Assembly (NCBI GenBank): GCA_001543395.1
Contig: LPNG01000003.1
Coordinates: forward strand, 26,027 to 90,026
Length of the DNA: 64,000 bases
Direction of reading: 5' to 3'
Source: Candidatus Alcium sp. F082
GTDB lineage: Bacteria; Bacteroidota; Bacteroidia; Bacteroidales; F082
The translations under genes were made by a program, and so were the position numbers. The notes under the pieces were generated by a model. The model was not told the origin of the DNA, ran no database searches, and saw nothing but the letters and a program-made list of their open reading frames with translations. Below, piece by piece: positions 17,001 through 24,716 of this stretch (position 1 is its first letter; each line of letters opens with the position of its first letter).

Positions 17001-17431
17001 GGGGTAGGGTGACACTCCCCATCTCCGATTTGAAGCCAGGCACCTACGATTTTAACCTCAAGGTTTGGGACACCCAAGACAACGCTTCGGAGGCCAGCCT
17101 TTGGTTTGTTGTCGACGAAGACCTCTTCCTCTCACAAGTGCACAACTATCCGAATCCTTTCTCAGAAGAGACTTATATCACCATGACCCATGTCGGCGAA
17201 GATGGTAACTTTGACGTCGACATCGAGATCTTTGATATCATGGGCCGTCAGGTGGCCCATGTCAATCGTAAGGTCAGTGCCACAAACGGCGTGATTGAGC
17301 CCTTGCGATGGGGTGGCTACGACCAATATGGTCAAGCCCTGCGTTCAGGTGTGTATCTCTATCGTCTCACCCTTACTGACGAGGATGGATACTTCCGGAC
17401 AGTGAGCCAGAAAATGATAATCGAAAGATGA
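14006..17431 (+). CDS. porU: PorU-like C25 (gingipain-family) T9SS sortase, copy 2
   Basis: This is a second PorU-type protein of 1141 residues, overlapping copy 1 by the ATGA junction; internal ATGs at 14018 and 14021 are alternative starts. The signal peptide ends near KSAVAQ. The same order of parts is seen: WHRLSVTQEGVYRLDYGTLQ, QIRVFGNPSG, DEGDKVLFYGQEP, then the C25 domain with DNLILTSP and LKYLTLFGRAS, the dyad TGHGGV (His646) and TATCEFTKYD (Cys680), GDPVLRFPLP, and a C-terminal IEIFDIMGRQV..LRSGVYLYRLTL domain. The His-Cys spacing is 34 residues in both copies. Both look catalytically complete, so which one is the true sortase cannot be told from sequence alone. It is followed by porV, the partner that anchors PorU in P. 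gingivalis. Confidence 0.85.
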   Translation: MKLSMMKRIFSIVLFAAAVLLLPTKSAVAQVNNYHSVLSEHTWHRLSVTQEGVYRLDYGTLQAMGIDMDQLNPDQIRVFGNPSGKLPEKNSEIRPDDLTEMAIVVEGAEDGSFDEGDKVLFYGQEPTRWKLVDQNGKTYQRERNYYSDTTYYYLCVDSGVDGLRVGEKSSLPVEDATTVISEFPDWVWHEEELFSPYFIGQNWFGEVISGDETLSIPFVFPNLVKEKNLRVVGTVYGRVSSGTMSYNIWVDDNHVVENKTIDYYKPHKYANPSVFEKQIVLDGDTALFEMSFVPNPKASLYLDYVEIYGWRHLKCVGGVFPFRLMPSQFGNDKTAIWVQNTNADYRLWEVTDPMSPVMQTGVLSGGNMVFATNEKTEKRYVMFKPSAAMDVVSWKAIPNQNLHGIALADNLILTSPIFLEQAQELADYHTELDGLTSVVVDVNEIYNEFSTGTPDPTGIRDFVRMVYRRSSGRLKYLTLFGRASADFRNIMGYGQNFVPCYETFADPHHELSFCADDYYALMDNNEGSNCEGKVDIGVGRISVSTVEEAETVLRKIRHFNDLIASHGEWKNDVIFCADDETLSYVENTETIYRMLDTICPSLTAKKVYCGAYPVVNTSNGVEIPGANRDLMDAFDKGALAMLYTGHGGVRGLTGDNVFTNADIAALNNYDKMPFVYTATCEFTKYDNPLLVSSGELMMLNPNGGCVALFTACRPTYGNHNILHSKALVKVLTQRDEDGLPLRFGDIVRMTKCNPDNYSSNPMVNLNIRFVFMGDPVLRFPLPHEEVEVRTINGAAIGSSDDLQLHAMSMVTVEGVVKKIDGTVDNGFNGTLWARFFDKKAKVQVKFNSASPRYVYYHKDVLYQGKVSVNNGRFSLSFQVPKDIDQEGGVPRFTFYAYDSINNVDAMGKYDNLSLGGIDPSAVADDEGPKIHFYWNSPEFVDGQSVERQGVLCADLYDAQGIYHYGYSLGRDIVLNSNLMGYNSMVLNDNFEPALNDYRRGRVTLPISDLKPGTYDFNLKVWDTQDNASEASLWFVVDEDLFLSQVHNYPNPFSEETYITMTHVGEDGNFDVDIEIFDIMGRQVAHVNRKVSATNGVIEPLRWGGYDQYGQALRSGVYLYRLTLTDEDGYFRTVSQKMIIER

Positions 17432-17452
17432 ACTGAAAAAATTTTTTCAGTT
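17431..17452. terminator. 22-bp perfect palindrome after the second porU
   Basis: AACTGAAAAAA followed directly by TTTTTTCAGTT, beginning at the last base of the stop codon. It could act as a weak terminator, but it has no loop bases and few G-C pairs, so an operator for porV is an alternative. Confidence 0.45.
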
Positions 17453-17479
17453 GATACAATAAGACAATGGAAATAACGT

Positions 17480-17487
17480 TATTTTTG
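17480..17487 (+). promoter_or_regulatory. -7 promoter box (TATTTTTG) of porV
   Basis: It matches TAnnTTTG 24 bases before the porV ATG. Together with the upstream palindrome it suggests that porV has its own transcript besides any read-through from porU. Confidence 0.5.
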
Positions 17488-17510
17488 CAATTTTAAACAA
17501 AGTACCTGAT

Positions 17511-18764
17511 ATGAAAGTCAAGAAATTTCTTGTTGCCGCTTTGATGATGGTCGCGGCTACCTCTTTTGGACAAAACAACAATGTTATCGGACAGGATTAC
17601 AGCGTGTCGCCCAATGTCATTACGACCGCAGTGCCTTTCGTCTCTATCGCACCTGATGCCCGTGGCGGTTCAATGGGCGATTGTGGCGTGGCTACCAATC
17701 CCGATGTTTATTCCATGCATTATAACCCCGCCAAGTATGTCTATATGAAGGATAAGTTCAGCGCGGGTTTAGGTTTTAGCCCCTGGCTGATCAATCTGGT
17801 GCCTGATATGCACTTGGCATATCTGGCTGCCGCCTACAAAATCAACGAGCGTTCTGCCGTGGCAGGTACCTTGCGTTATTTTGACTGCGGTGAAATCAAT
17901 TTCAGGGACAGCTACAACCAGGATCAGGGTACCTATAGCCCCAATGAATGGGCTATCGATGCCACTTATTCCCGTATGCTGGGTGATTACCTGTCGGGCG
18001 CTGTCGCTGGCCGTTTCATCTATTCCAACTTGAATGCCCAAAATGGTAGCGACTACGGCCGTCCAGGCATTTCTGTTGCCGCCGACGTGGCTGTCTACTA
18101 CAAGAGACCCGTTGAATGGTTCAGCAACATGGATGCCGATTTCGCTTGGGGCGCCGCTATCACCAACATCGGTAGTAAGATCAGCTATAATGGCTCGTCA
18201 GACCGTCGTGATTTCATCCCGACCATGCTCCGTGCCGGTGCCTGCTTGGATCTTGAACTCGACGAATACAATTCGTTGGCTTTCACCGCCGAATTGACCA
18301 AACTGTTGGTGCCTACGCCTCCGGTCCTTTCCAGAGACTCCGTCGGTAATCCTATCATCAACGATGATGGCAGCTATCAGATCGCCTATGGTTACGACAA
18401 TAACGTTTCTACCGTGGCTGGTATGATTCAGTCGTTCTACGATGCTCCTGGCTGCGGCTACGACTCCTATACGGGCGAGCTGGTTCAATACGGCAAGGCT
18501 TATGAAGAGCTCTGCGAGATCAATGTCGGCGTGGGTGTTGAGTATTGGTACAACAACGTGTTTGCAGTGCGTGCCGGTTATTTCAACGAGACGGCCCTGA
18601 AAGGCAACCGTAAGTACGTCACTCTTGGTGCCGCCCTTCAGTACAATGTGTTTGGCCTGGATGTCTCCTACCTCGTTCCGGTGAACACCGTTGCAGGTAG
18701 CAATCCTCTGGAGAACACGGTGCGTTTCAATCTGACCTACAACATGGGTAGAAAGAAGGATTGA
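17511..18764 (+). CDS. porV: T9SS outer-membrane shuttle protein PorV (LptO)
   Basis: PorV is a FadL-like 14-strand outer-membrane protein that collects cargo from the Sov/SprA translocon and delivers it to PorU. The protein has 417 residues with a signal peptide ending at TSFGQ. The mature start VITTAVPFVSIAPDARGGSMGDCGVATNPDV is the strongly conserved PorV/PorQ N-terminal signature, followed by HYNPAKYVYMKDKFSAGLGFSPWL. The C-terminus ENTVRFNLTYNM has the aromatic beta-barrel end. The usual P. gingivalis PorV is of similar length (~390). It lies directly after the two porU genes and before a strong terminator. Confidence 0.93.
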   Translation: MKVKKFLVAALMMVAATSFGQNNNVIGQDYSVSPNVITTAVPFVSIAPDARGGSMGDCGVATNPDVYSMHYNPAKYVYMKDKFSAGLGFSPWLINLVPDMHLAYLAAAYKINERSAVAGTLRYFDCGEINFRDSYNQDQGTYSPNEWAIDATYSRMLGDYLSGAVAGRFIYSNLNAQNGSDYGRPGISVAADVAVYYKRPVEWFSNMDADFAWGAAITNIGSKISYNGSSDRRDFIPTMLRAGACLDLELDEYNSLAFTAELTKLLVPTPPVLSRDSVGNPIINDDGSYQIAYGYDNNVSTVAGMIQSFYDAPGCGYDSYTGELVQYGKAYEELCEINVGVGVEYWYNNVFAVRAGYFNETALKGNRKYVTLGAALQYNVFGLDVSYLVPVNTVAGSNPLENTVRFNLTYNMGRKKD

Positions 18765-18781
18765 TCCTATCGTCATGAAAC

Positions 18782-18812
18782 AAAAAAGGCGGCTAATAGC
18801 CGCCTTTTTTTT
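18782..18812. terminator. Bidirectional terminator between porV and the Gate-domain gene
   Basis: The stem GGCGGCT/AGCCGCC is flanked by an A-tract on the left and a T-tract on the right, so it works on both converging transcripts. Confidence 0.9.
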
Positions 18813-18830
18813 GTTTGTTAGAATATCTGT

Positions 18831-20072
18831 TTAGAAGATCAGTGCAAGTAACACGTACAACCAGTGGGCTGCGATGCCAGCGCAGAGGCCGCCGATGGTG
18901 TGTGCCCCGATGGCCTTGCCGATGAGCTTGCGGTAGCCAAGGCTGTCGAGCATGGCAGCATGGGTGCTGAGGAAACCACTCCAGCACATGCCGATGGCGG
19001 TAAACACGGCGATGGCGTTGTTGTCGATGATGCCCTCGGTGATGAAACGTGGCACCAGACCGATGGCGGCGCCCACAGCACCAAGAGCGGTCATGGGGAA
19101 GGAGATCAAGGCGCCGTCTTTGAAACCGAAGAGCCATTCGAAGATGAAGTTGACCTTGTTGGCTGCCCAGCTGATGACGGGTACACCTTCGTATGCTACG
19201 CCAAGGTACTCGCCGTTGCTGCCTGATGCGCCAAAGGTGAGCATCATCACTATGGTAGAGATGCAGAGCACACCTGGGATGATGGCGAAGCCGATACTGA
19301 CGCCGTCCTTGCCGCCGTCAAGCAACGAGTTGAGGAAACGCATGAACACGCCACCTTCGCTCTTGAAGGAGATCTGCTGCTCGTCGCCGCCAAACTCCTC
19401 GTCAACAGGTGTGTCCAGCTCAGGGTAGGCTTTCAAGGTAGAGCGTTGCATCAAACGGGTTGAGACGATACTGCCGATGACGGCACCTGCCACACCGACC
19501 AAGGCGCCTTTGCCGAAGCCCAGACCCGTCATGAAGGCCACGACGACCAAGCCCATGCCGAACGCTGTGCCGAAATTGGTCAGAGAGACGAGTTGGTACT
19601 TCTTGAAGTAACGGTTGAAGTTCTTGTCGTGTGCCAAGGTGATGATGGCGGGGTTGTCGCTCAAGAAGGTCATGATAGCACCCAGAGCGGCCACGCCAGG
19701 CAGGTTGTAAAGCGGCTTCATCAATGGGCGCAAGAGGTTCTCCAAAAGACGTACCACGCCGAACTCGGTGAGCAGCTTGCTGATGGCGCCCATAAGCACG
19801 CAAATGGCCATGATGTAGAACACGGTCTCCAACAGCAGGTGATAGGCCGTCTGCATGAAGGTGTTCAGCATCTTGGGCAGGGTCATCTTATAGGCCAACA
19901 GTCCAAAGAAGGCGAAGAAGATGATGAGGAAGACAATGGCTTCAAAGCTACGCTTGGTAGTGAAACGCAACGGCCTTTTCAGTTTCTCTTCAATTCTCTT
20001 GAAAAGTGTCTCCACCCTATCGTGATAGTTTAGGGTGTTACGCTTGATGGTGTTGTATTTTGTTTTTGCCAT
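18831..20072 (-). CDS. Gate-domain (nucleoside recognition) membrane protein
   Basis: It is a 413-residue integral membrane protein of the type annotated as nucleoside-recognition/Gate domain or CD0519/CD1768 family. A charged cytoplasmic N-terminus (residues 1-40) precedes a helix at ~45-62 and a helix at ~80-100, then the Gate segment VAALGAIMTFLSDNPAIITLAH (~125-147) and a long glycine-rich helix AFGMGLVVVAFMTGLGFGKG. A second half has IGFAIIPGVLCISTIVMMLTFGA and FPMTALGAVGAAIGLVP. The repeated inverted halves suggest a transporter, but the substrate is not known. The downstream porin gene lies just 6 bases upstream on the same strand, so the two may form one envelope transport unit. Confidence 0.75.
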   Translation of the reverse strand: MAKTKYNTIKRNTLNYHDRVETLFKRIEEKLKRPLRFTTKRSFEAIVFLIIFFAFFGLLAYKMTLPKMLNTFMQTAYHLLLETVFYIMAICVLMGAISKLLTEFGVVRLLENLLRPLMKPLYNLPGVAALGAIMTFLSDNPAIITLAHDKNFNRYFKKYQLVSLTNFGTAFGMGLVVVAFMTGLGFGKGALVGVAGAVIGSIVSTRLMQRSTLKAYPELDTPVDEEFGGDEQQISFKSEGGVFMRFLNSLLDGGKDGVSIGFAIIPGVLCISTIVMMLTFGASGSNGEYLGVAYEGVPVISWAANKVNFIFEWLFGFKDGALISFPMTALGAVGAAIGLVPRFITEGIIDNNAIAVFTAIGMCWSGFLSTHAAMLDSLGYRKLIGKAIGAHTIGGLCAGIAAHWLYVLLALIF

Positions 20073-20078
20073 AGCGGA

Positions 20079-21119
20079 TTAGTTTTTCTTGATGTTGAGC
20101 AGGTTGATTTTCCAGGTGAGGCCAAGGTTGGCTTGGAACTTGCTGACACCGTCCACGCTGGTATGTGAGCCGCAGAGGTGGAGACGGATGTTGCGGTCGC
20201 CTAAGGGATAGTATTCAAAGCCGATGCTCTCGAAGTCAACCTTTTTACCAGGGGTCACATACTGGTCGTAAGCTTCAGTGTTGGGCAACTGGGCTTGGTT
20301 GAAGTCGTAACCGGCTTTAGCGAAGACGATCCATTTCTTTCCGATGTCGACACCGATGCCGTAGATGGCGGTGATGTCTTGGCCAAAGAACTTCTCTTGC
20401 TCAAACGATGCTCGGTTGATGACGTCGAGGTACATCTCCACGCCTTTGAATTGCAACTTGTTGCCCAAAGCAATGTAGTTGATGAACTTGCCAGGTTGGT
20501 ATTCAATCATGTTGACGGAATAGGCCGTCTTGAAGATACCGTAGTTGCCGTACCACATCAGGTTGTAGGCGTAGATGCTCTGCATGGCCTGGTTGATGAA
20601 GGGCGAGTTACACATCTGAACAAGGAAATGGTTCTTTCCCGAGTTGTCCTTGTAATTTAAGGAAGCGCCCACCTCGTAGCAGCATACGGTGTTCCAAAAC
20701 TCGGTGCCATAATAAATATCAATGGGGTTGGAATCGTATTCCCAGCCGCCAATGGCAACGACCTGCTTACCGGCCGATAGGAAGAGGTTGTCGGTAAAGT
20801 TCCAATTGAGATAGGCCCAGTCGGTACCTTGGAAGAAAGTGTTGGCAAAGCCGATGTTGGGTGCGTTGATGCGCTGACGCAGATGGTAGCTGAACTTGCT
20901 GCCGATGGTGCCGTCCAAGGCCACGACCAAGTATTTGCCCGCGAAGCCGTGGTCCCACGAGGGCGCAACAGTGTCGTGCTCAGGGTGGTAGTCGACGGTA
21001 AAGTCGGCACGGGTGTTCAGGTGCAGGTTGTCCAAGGTGACAAATGGCTTGTTCTCTTGTGAAAAGGCCTGCAGAAAGGCGAAAACGGATAAAAAGGTGA
21101 GGAGTAACGCTTTTCTCAT
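20079..21119 (-). CDS. Porin-like outer-membrane beta-barrel protein (OprO/P-like)
   Basis: It is a predicted outer-membrane porin. I used the internal Met (MRKALLLTFLSVFAFLQAFSQ) as start, giving a clear signal peptide and 346 residues. The mature protein alternates polar and aromatic residues in strand-like runs (FSYHLRQRINAPNI, WAYLNWNFTDNLFLSAGKQ, WIVFAKAGYDF, ANLGLTWKI), as in phosphate-selective porin O/P family members; the QVVAIGGWEYDSNPIDIYYG stretch is typical of that family. Specificity is unknown. It is upstream of and probably co-transcribed with the Gate-domain protein gene (6-base spacing). Confidence 0.75.
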   Translation of the reverse strand: MRKALLLTFLSVFAFLQAFSQENKPFVTLDNLHLNTRADFTVDYHPEHDTVAPSWDHGFAGKYLVVALDGTIGSKFSYHLRQRINAPNIGFANTFFQGTDWAYLNWNFTDNLFLSAGKQVVAIGGWEYDSNPIDIYYGTEFWNTVCCYEVGASLNYKDNSGKNHFLVQMCNSPFINQAMQSIYAYNLMWYGNYGIFKTAYSVNMIEYQPGKFINYIALGNKLQFKGVEMYLDVINRASFEQEKFFGQDITAIYGIGVDIGKKWIVFAKAGYDFNQAQLPNTEAYDQYVTPGKKVDFESIGFEYYPLGDRNIRLHLCGSHTSVDGVSKFQANLGLTWKINLLNIKKN

Positions 21120-21181
21120 ACACAAATAAATTTGCTGCAAAGGTAAGAATTAAAAGTGTTGGGATTGGCGTTTGTGGCAAC

Positions 21182-21212
21182 AAAAAAAACGGGGCGGATG
21201 ACTCCGTCCCGT
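21182..21212 (-). terminator. Rho-independent terminator after hsp20
   Basis: On the minus strand ACGGGACGG pairs with CCGCCCCGT (one mismatch) and is followed by TTTTTTTT, 67 bases after the Hsp20 stop and before the porin gene. Confidence 0.85.
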
Positions 21213-21278
21213 TGTGGGGTAGTATTGAAGGCATGTCATGCAGAGGCTTTGGCCGAGTGTATCTATGCCTTCGACGCC

Positions 21279-21695
21279 TTAGCAAACTTCGATGGTCTGC
21301 ATGGCCTGCTTCTTCTCTTCGACGGTCACCTTCGGGATGATGATGTCGAGGATGCCGTTTTCGACCTTGGCGCTGATCTGCTCCTTGTGGATGTCCTCAG
21401 GCAGCATCACCGTCTGGCGGAAGTGTTCGACCGAGAACTCGTGACGCAGGTAGCGCATTTCTTCCTTCTTCTCGTTCTTTGTTTCCTTGACCATCTCGAC
21501 GACGAGGTTGCCTTCGGCATCGATGCTCAACTTGACGTCTTCCTTGGTGAGACCAGGGATGCAGAGTTCAAGTTTGTAGTTGTCTTTCGTCTCCATGATG
21601 TTCATGCGGGGCGTTGAATACGTTATGTCGTTCCAGTTCATCAGTTCGTTGAACAGAGTAGGCATAAAGTCTTGATTTCTTCTAGTTACTAACAT
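21279..21695 (-). CDS. Small heat-shock protein, Hsp20/alpha-crystallin family
   Basis: It is an ATP-independent holdase chaperone in the cytoplasm. The 138 residues match the usual bacterial length. The N-terminal arm MLVTRRNQDFMPTLFNELMN is followed by the alpha-crystallin domain (residues ~32-125) with NIMETKDNYKLELCIPGLTKEDV, EGNLVVEM and the conserved AKVENGILDIIIPK (A-x-x-x-n-GvL motif). The C-terminal IxI/V tail is short here (MQTIEVC). It is a single-gene unit with its own terminator. Heat or stress control is likely for the family; no HrcA-type operator was seen. Confidence 0.92.
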   Translation of the reverse strand: MLVTRRNQDFMPTLFNELMNWNDITYSTPRMNIMETKDNYKLELCIPGLTKEDVKLSIDAEGNLVVEMVKETKNEKKEEMRYLRHEFSVEHFRQTVMLPEDIHKEQISAKVENGILDIIIPKVTVEEKKQAMQTIEVC

Positions 21696-21801
21696 GGTTT
21701 TGATCTCCTATTTTTTAGTTGTTTATTTGATTTCGATTGACGACTCCATCTAGTCAAATTCTTTGCCAAGGCTAAAACTGGGTTAAAAACCGTGTTTTTG
21801 C

Positions 21802-21865
21802 TGACAAAATTTCCGATTATAGGTAATTATGTGCAAATAATTATGACAAAATTTCCGAAAATAGG
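21802..21865. promoter_or_regulatory. Paired 22-bp direct repeats upstream of the MFS gene
   Basis: TGACAAAATTTCCGATTATAGG (21802-21823) and TGACAAAATTTCCGAAAATAGG (21844-21865) differ at few positions and are exactly 42 bp apart, four helical turns. They lie ~25-90 bp upstream of a TACTTTTG promoter box. A tandem activator or repressor site is the likeliest reading, shared with the divergent hsp20 gene. Confidence 0.5.
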
Positions 21866-21889
21866 GTAAAAACCTATCGTTTTATTCCG

Positions 21890-21897
21890 TACTTTTG
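21890..21897 (+). promoter_or_regulatory. -7 promoter box (TACTTTTG) of the MFS-GNAT operon
   Basis: It is a perfect TAnnTTTG 44 bases before the MFS start. Confidence 0.5.
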
Positions 21898-21941
21898 CCG
21901 TCCGAAAACGAGCATTTAACCTTGTTAGATAAGTTGAGATC

Positions 21942-23135
21942 ATGGAAGAAAAACTGTTCAATAAGAATTATCTCTGCCTTTGTGCGGCTAATTTCCTGTT
22001 TTTCTTCTCGTTCTACCTCTTGCTGCCCGTGTTGCCTTTCTTTATAATGGAGAAATATCAGGCGGGCAATGCGATTATCGGAACGGTCATCTCTTGTTAC
22101 ACGCTGGCTACTTTGGTGGTACGTCCTTTCTCGGGCTATATGATGGACACTTTCAAACGTAAGCCTTTGTATTTGTTGGCATTGTCCATCTTTACGGCGG
22201 TGTTTGTCGGCTATCTCTTTGCCGCCACTATCACTATCTTGATTATCATCCGCATTGTTCACGGCTTGGCTTTCGGCCTCACCTCGGTGGGAGGCAATAC
22301 CTTGGTCATTGACGTGGTGCCGTCGGAGCATAGGGGAGAGGGTATCGGCTATTATGGTGTGGCCAACAACATCGCTATGGCTGTAGGTCCGATGACGGGC
22401 TTGTTTGTATATGAACATTTCAGCTTCAATGCTATCTTCATGGGTTGCATGGCTTGCAGTCTGTTGGCGGCTTTGTTTGCATCAAGGATTCAGACTAAGG
22501 TAAGACCGCCCGTCAAGCGTCCTCCGATCTCCTTGGACCGTTTCATCTTGTTGAAAGGTTTACTGGCGGGCATATCGTTTACCTTGTTGGCCTTCGCCTA
22601 TGGTCAGATCTCCAATTATATCGCTCTTTATGCCAAGGAAATGGGCCTGACGATCAGCAGCGGCTTATTCTTCTCGGTGTATGCCGTCGGCCTTATCGCC
22701 TCTCGGCTTTTTGCTGGCAAGATGGTTGATAAGGGCAAGGTGACGCAGACTATCGCCTTAGGTTTGGGTATCGTTGTGCTCGCCATGTTCGGACTAGGTA
22801 TGTGCCATCATTGTAATGCCTTGGGCTCGGAATACACGGCAACGGCATTCCTTTTGATTGCCTTGTGCTGCGGTTTGGGATTTGGTTTGGCCTTCCCGTC
22901 CTTTAATGCCTTGTTCATCAACCTGGGCACCAACGCGCAACGTGGCACCGCCACATCCACCTATCTCACCACTTGGGACCTAGGTCTTGGCATCGGCATC
23001 TTCTCGGGCGGCATGCTTGCTGAGCATTTCTCGTTCTCGGCGGCTTATCTGGTAGCCTCCGCCTCGGTGCTGGTGTCGCTCATCTTTTTTGTTGTTATTG
23101 TGACGCCTCATTATCATAGAAATAAACTCCGCTAA
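21942..23135 (+). CDS. MFS transporter
   Basis: It is a 397-residue inner-membrane major-facilitator protein with about 12 predicted helices. The conserved loop 2-3 motif A appears as RPFSGYMMDTFKRKP and its pseudo-repeat in the second half as SRLFAGKMVDKGKV. HGLAFGLTSVGGNTLVIDVVPSEHRGEGIGYYG matches the motif-C/helix 5 region common in drug and sugar-efflux (DHA1-like) members. The substrate is not predictable. The stop overlaps the GNAT start (TAATG), so the two genes form an operon. Confidence 0.88.
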   Translation: MEEKLFNKNYLCLCAANFLFFFSFYLLLPVLPFFIMEKYQAGNAIIGTVISCYTLATLVVRPFSGYMMDTFKRKPLYLLALSIFTAVFVGYLFAATITILIIIRIVHGLAFGLTSVGGNTLVIDVVPSEHRGEGIGYYGVANNIAMAVGPMTGLFVYEHFSFNAIFMGCMACSLLAALFASRIQTKVRPPVKRPPISLDRFILLKGLLAGISFTLLAFAYGQISNYIALYAKEMGLTISSGLFFSVYAVGLIASRLFAGKMVDKGKVTQTIALGLGIVVLAMFGLGMCHHCNALGSEYTATAFLLIALCCGLGFGLAFPSFNALFINLGTNAQRGTATSTYLTTWDLGLGIGIFSGGMLAEHFSFSAAYLVASASVLVSLIFFVVIVTPHYHRNKLR

Positions 23136-23722
23136 TGCAGCCCGTCCTTCCCATAGTCCTGCTTCGTGATGCCACATCAGATGACGCGCCTTTCATTGCA
23201 CGTGTGGTGTTGGCAGGTATCGATATGCTTGACATAGATGCTACCCTTCCTGATGAGCAGCATTCTATCTATGAGCACTTGATGGATATTTGCCGCATGA
23301 ACGACACCTTATATAGTTTCTGCAATACACGCATTGCCGAGATTGATGGCCATCCGGTGGGCGCATTAGTGGCTTACGACGGCGCTCGCTATGCTGCCTT
23401 GCGCGCCAAGACTTTCGGCCTCGTGCAACAGACTTCAGGCATGGACTTGAGCCGCAACGCGATGGAAACCGGTTCAGGTGAATTCTATCTTGACAGCATG
23501 GCGATTCTTTCCGATTACAGAGGCATCGGCATTGGAAAAAAGCTGATACGTGACCGCATGGATTATGCCTTGCGCAATGGTTTTCATAAGGTTACCTTGC
23601 TTGTCGACAAGGATAAACCGCGTTTGCAAAGTTATTATGAAAGCGAAGGGTTCGCTTTCGGTGAGGAAATGTTTGTGTTTGGGGCTTGGTATAATAAGTT
23701 GGAGAAAAATCGGGAGAAATAA
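23135..23722 (+). CDS. GNAT-family N-acetyltransferase
   Basis: The 195-residue protein has the GNAT core: an N-terminal strand IVLLRDATSDDAPFIARVV, the beta4 strand GEFYLDSMAILSDYRGIGIG with the acetyl-CoA loop (R-G-I-G-I-G-K, motif A, residues ~128-136), and C-terminal LQSYYESEGFAFGEE (motif B). The acceptor is unknown. Its start overlaps the stop of the MFS transporter by one base, so it may act on the transporter's substrate, for example by acetylating a drug; this is inference only. Confidence 0.87.
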   Translation: MQPVLPIVLLRDATSDDAPFIARVVLAGIDMLDIDATLPDEQHSIYEHLMDICRMNDTLYSFCNTRIAEIDGHPVGALVAYDGARYAALRAKTFGLVQQTSGMDLSRNAMETGSGEFYLDSMAILSDYRGIGIGKKLIRDRMDYALRNGFHKVTLLVDKDKPRLQSYYESEGFAFGEEMFVFGAWYNKLEKNREK

Positions 23723-23732
23723 GGATTTTTGT

Positions 23733-23740
23733 TACTTTTG
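23733..23740 (+). promoter_or_regulatory. -7 promoter box (TACTTTTG) of the EEP gene
   Basis: It is a perfect TAnnTTTG 22 bases before the ATG of the EEP-family gene. Confidence 0.5.
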
Positions 23741-23762
23741 TCCCAATTAAAACTGTTTTTCG

Positions 23763-24716
23763 ATGAAGAAACTCCTTCTCTTTGCCCTTATTCTGGCTTC
23801 TCTTCAGCTTTCCGCCCAGCAAATGCTTGTCGGATCATACAACATTCGCTACAAAAACGCCAACGACAGTATCCAAGGCGAGGTTTGGGCCAAGCGTTGT
23901 CAGGTTATCTGCGACCAGGTGAACTTTATGGCGCCCGATGTCTTTGGCACGCAGGAAGTGCTATGGTCGCAACTACAGGACATGAAACATGCCCTCGATG
24001 GCTATGATTATATCGGTGTCGGACGTGATGACGGAAAACGGGCTGGCGAGCATGAGGCCATCTTTTATAAGAAAAGAAAACTGCGCCTTCTTGACCATGG
24101 CGATTTCTGGCTGAGCGAGACACCTGACAAACCCGGCTTGGGCTGGGACGCGGTCTGCATCCGTATTTGCACATGGGGTAAATTTGTCGTAAAAACGCAG
24201 AAAGAACAACGAAACGGAATGTTCAATCGGAAGAAATCTGAGCCTGCCGTGGAGTTCTATTTTTTCAACCTCCATATGGACCATGTGGGTGTGGTCGCAC
24301 GTCGCGAAGCGGCTAAGCTTGTGGTGCAGCGCATACGCGAGATGGCGGAAGGGACCCCGGTCATTCTCACAGGTGACTTCAACGTTGACCAAAACGATGA
24401 AATCTATACCATCTTTACCGAGTCGGGCCTGCTGAAAGACACCTTCGATGCAGCCCGCATCCGTTTTGCAGAGAATGGCACATTCAACGCTTTCAAGACC
24501 AATTATTACACCACAAGCCGTATCGACCATGTCTTTGTGTCGCCTGCCACGACAGTAGAGGCCTATGGCGTCTTCACCAACAGCTATTGGACCCCTGATG
24601 AGGACCCGGACAACACCATAAAGGCCTCCGATGCGCCGCAGCAGATCTCATTCGACACCTACATTCGGCACAATCCCTCGGACCATTATCCGGTGTTTGT
24701 GAAAGTCAAGCTTTGA
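23763..24716 (+). CDS. Secreted endonuclease/exonuclease/phosphatase (EEP) family protein
   Basis: It has 317 residues with a signal peptide ending near LQLSAQ, so it is periplasmic or secreted. EEP metal-hydrolase motifs are present: VGSYNIRYKN (metal-binding Asn), FGTQEVLWSQL (catalytic Glu), FFNLHMDHVG, ILTGDFNVDQND (Asp/Asn) and the terminal RIDHVFVSP and NPSDHYPVFVKV (Asp-His). All catalytic residues look present. The family includes DNases, sphingomyelinases and inositol-phosphate phosphatases, so the substrate remains open. It converges with the DMT exporter gene and overlaps its end by 11 bases. Confidence 0.9.
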   Translation: MKKLLLFALILASLQLSAQQMLVGSYNIRYKNANDSIQGEVWAKRCQVICDQVNFMAPDVFGTQEVLWSQLQDMKHALDGYDYIGVGRDDGKRAGEHEAIFYKKRKLRLLDHGDFWLSETPDKPGLGWDAVCIRICTWGKFVVKTQKEQRNGMFNRKKSEPAVEFYFFNLHMDHVGVVARREAAKLVVQRIREMAEGTPVILTGDFNVDQNDEIYTIFTESGLLKDTFDAARIRFAENGTFNAFKTNYYTTSRIDHVFVSPATTVEAYGVFTNSYWTPDEDPDNTIKASDAPQQISFDTYIRHNPSDHYPVFVKVKL

